Assembly (NCBI GenBank): GCA_949825045.1
Contig: OX463829.1
Span: forward strand, 8,618,001 to 8,682,000
Reading direction: 5' to 3'
Length of the DNA stretch: 64,000 nt
Source: Argyresthia goedartella
Taxonomy: Eukaryota; Arthropoda; Insecta; Lepidoptera; Argyresthiidae
Below the pieces are notes generated by a model. That model did no database searches and was not told where the DNA came from. It saw only the letters and a list, made by a program, of their open reading frames with translations. The position numbers were made by a program, and so were the translations under genes. Shown one piece after another: positions 62,321 through 64,000 of this stretch. The first letter of the stretch is position 1; each line of letters opens with the position of its first letter.

Positions 62321-64000
62321 GTTTGTGGCCGACAGGATTACATTTTTATAGCATTAACTTCGAATATGTGCGCTAGTAGGGTAATGTAGTCCGGTTGTTT
62401 GCACATCGAACATGGTGCGCTCCCCACAGAACTTTGGACGGCGCACCTTACCGTTCGGCAGTTTAGTATCAGTTCTAGTGATATATTGTGTTCACGAGAT
62501 CCAAAATTTCGGCAATTAATTCAGGACTCCTTCGAAGGTATATACGAAAGTCTTCATCGTCGAGTTATTTAACAATTTTCTCAGGGCTGCCTCCTGTCTG
62601 TTTTTAAGGTAGAATTGCGCTCATTTTTCCATCTTATTGAAAGCGGTGATGTTGCTATGGCAGCCACAACTAACGTGATTGTAGTTTTTTTTTATCGGAG
62701 GCATGGCAGACGTCTGTCTTCAAAAGCGACTGGACAGTGCGATAAGCGAATATCGATAACTGTCATACAACAAAGGGGTTGTTTTAGTCCGTATACTACA
62801 CGAGCTGATGCCCGCTCAATGTGTAGGGACCCGGAAATAGCACGGGGGTCTGAATCCTGGGCATGGGTAATTCCATTTTTTCCCCCTCCAACAAAAAATA
62901 ATAATAAGCTGTGGTCTCGTCTATGGCGCAGAGCGCACCGCACAGTGCAGTGGTGCGACCGCACCATATTCTAACGTCTGTTATTGCTTTAATAGTAGTT
63001 TATGTGACTGCTTCATAATGGAGGGATTTCATAACAATATCACTCGAGAGTTTTAATGCCTAATTATGTACAGTAACATACACCAGTTTATCTACACACA
63101 CAACATAAGTTCTCTTTGATGTGTTCAGGAACCGCATGTTAGACCGGTATTGTGGTATTGATCATTGCTCTGCAGTTGTTTAGCTTCTTGTTTAGTACCA
63201 ACTTCACAGACAAACTAGGGCCGGCACGCAGGCGGGCGTCGGCGTTCGAAATTTGAATGTCATAATTTGTCGAAAATTTATATTGGTCTTATTGAATCAA
63301 TATTCAGATATTATCAATATCAATATCATTTCTTGAGTTTTTACCAAGAAGTTTATCATTATGCTGGTCTTGAGGTGTGGTTTTTGGACGCAGTAAAGAG
63401 GGTTTATGAGACGTGTGTAGATAAACATGATAATTGTTTTTTTTTTCTGTAAATTACTGTAAAATGTAACGACAACATGAAAGCAAATCGAGCATCGTTT
63501 GTGATTGTGACTATTATTATAATTGCGTCCCTTAAAAGGTAAAAAGGAAACCTTGTAGGATCACTTCGTTGTCCGTCGTCTGTCAAAACCCTTTGTCTAT
63601 GGAACGCGTAAAGATATCAAGTTGAAATTAAAATCGATTACTCAGGTCAATGGTCTGTAAAAGTTGTAATAAAATCAAAAGCTACTAATTTTGCTGAAAT
63701 TGCTTGTTATTCGCAAGGGAATCAAAACCTACAGGGTACTTCCCGTTGGCGTTTTTCCTTATCCGTATTGAATGCGTCCCCTCGTCGTGACCAAATCAAT
63801 ACGGTAATGGAAATTCATTAACGCCCCGTGAATATTTAGTCATCGGTTTTTAGCAATAGGTCTCGATCCTAGGTACTTAAAATAGCTATTAACTGATTTG
63901 AGAAATTGTCAGGAGCACTTTTTGCAAAAACGAATAATAAAAGAATATGATTTTCTTATCATTGGTGGCGCAGGCAAGCAAGTAAATAAAAATATTATAT
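62321..64000. other. AOX intron 5 (incomplete), no further exon seen
   Basis: No continuation exon with the expected VG-x-GNL motif and no domain-bearing frame is found. The open frame at 62615-62974 has no recognised similarity. The intron continues past the window. Confidence 0.5.

Overview
This is nuclear DNA from an insect, most likely a moth or butterfly. The host genes are split by large introns with GT/AG borders and carry no prokaryotic signals. The DNA is AT-rich and full of insect transposon families: jockey/CR1-like, RTE-like and R1/LOA-like LINEs, tRNA-derived SINEs, piggyBac, mariner, hAT and foldback MITEs. The order Lepidoptera is inferred from the style of the repeats and of the aldehyde oxidase gene; no database was consulted.

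Two host genes can be rebuilt, both on the + strand. (1) A Cut8/STS1-domain gene, the nuclear proteasome tethering factor, has coding exons at 18995-19196 and about 23383-24248; its 4.2 kb intron holds an antisense LINE composite. A hAT-like element (15357-18416, perfect 8-bp target duplication) ends just upstream. (2) A molybdo-flavoenzyme of the aldehyde oxidase type has five exons in compatible phase: 38991-39033, 44738-44907, 57954-58114, 58854-59245 and 62094-62320. They encode 331 residues (both 2Fe-2S domains and the start of the FAD domain), and the gene runs off the right edge. Its introns are swollen by repeats; intron 2 alone is about 13 kb.

Layout. 1-5 kb: a frameshifted piggyBac (TIR and TTAA at 2150-2154) abutting a degraded mariner (2154-3275), then an RNase H LINE fragment split by a 77-bp MITE. 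5-9.2 kb: two degraded copies of an RTE-like LINE carrying an OTU-protease domain. 11.8-13.9 kb: two antisense LINE fragments. 15.4-24.2 kb: hAT element and cut8. 24-38.9 kb: intergenic DNA with MITEs, SINEs and LINE pieces, including a nested palindromic foldback at 30.8-31.3 kb. 39-62.3 kb: aldehyde oxidase. Its intron 1 holds a roughly 80-bp minisatellite. Its intron 2 holds an isolated THAP-domain exon, a 1.75-kb inverted duplication containing an intact RNase H ORF, and a nearly complete antisense LINE. Its intron 4 is almost entirely an intact piggyBac transposon (59421-62034) with a spliced 593-aa transposase.

No defence system, CRISPR array or bacterial-type operon is present. The most notable content is transposon biology: an apparently intact piggyBac with an ATAA rather than TTAA target duplication, a LINE with a protease domain, a recurrent 3'-UTR stem-loop in one LINE family, and several datable nested insertions.
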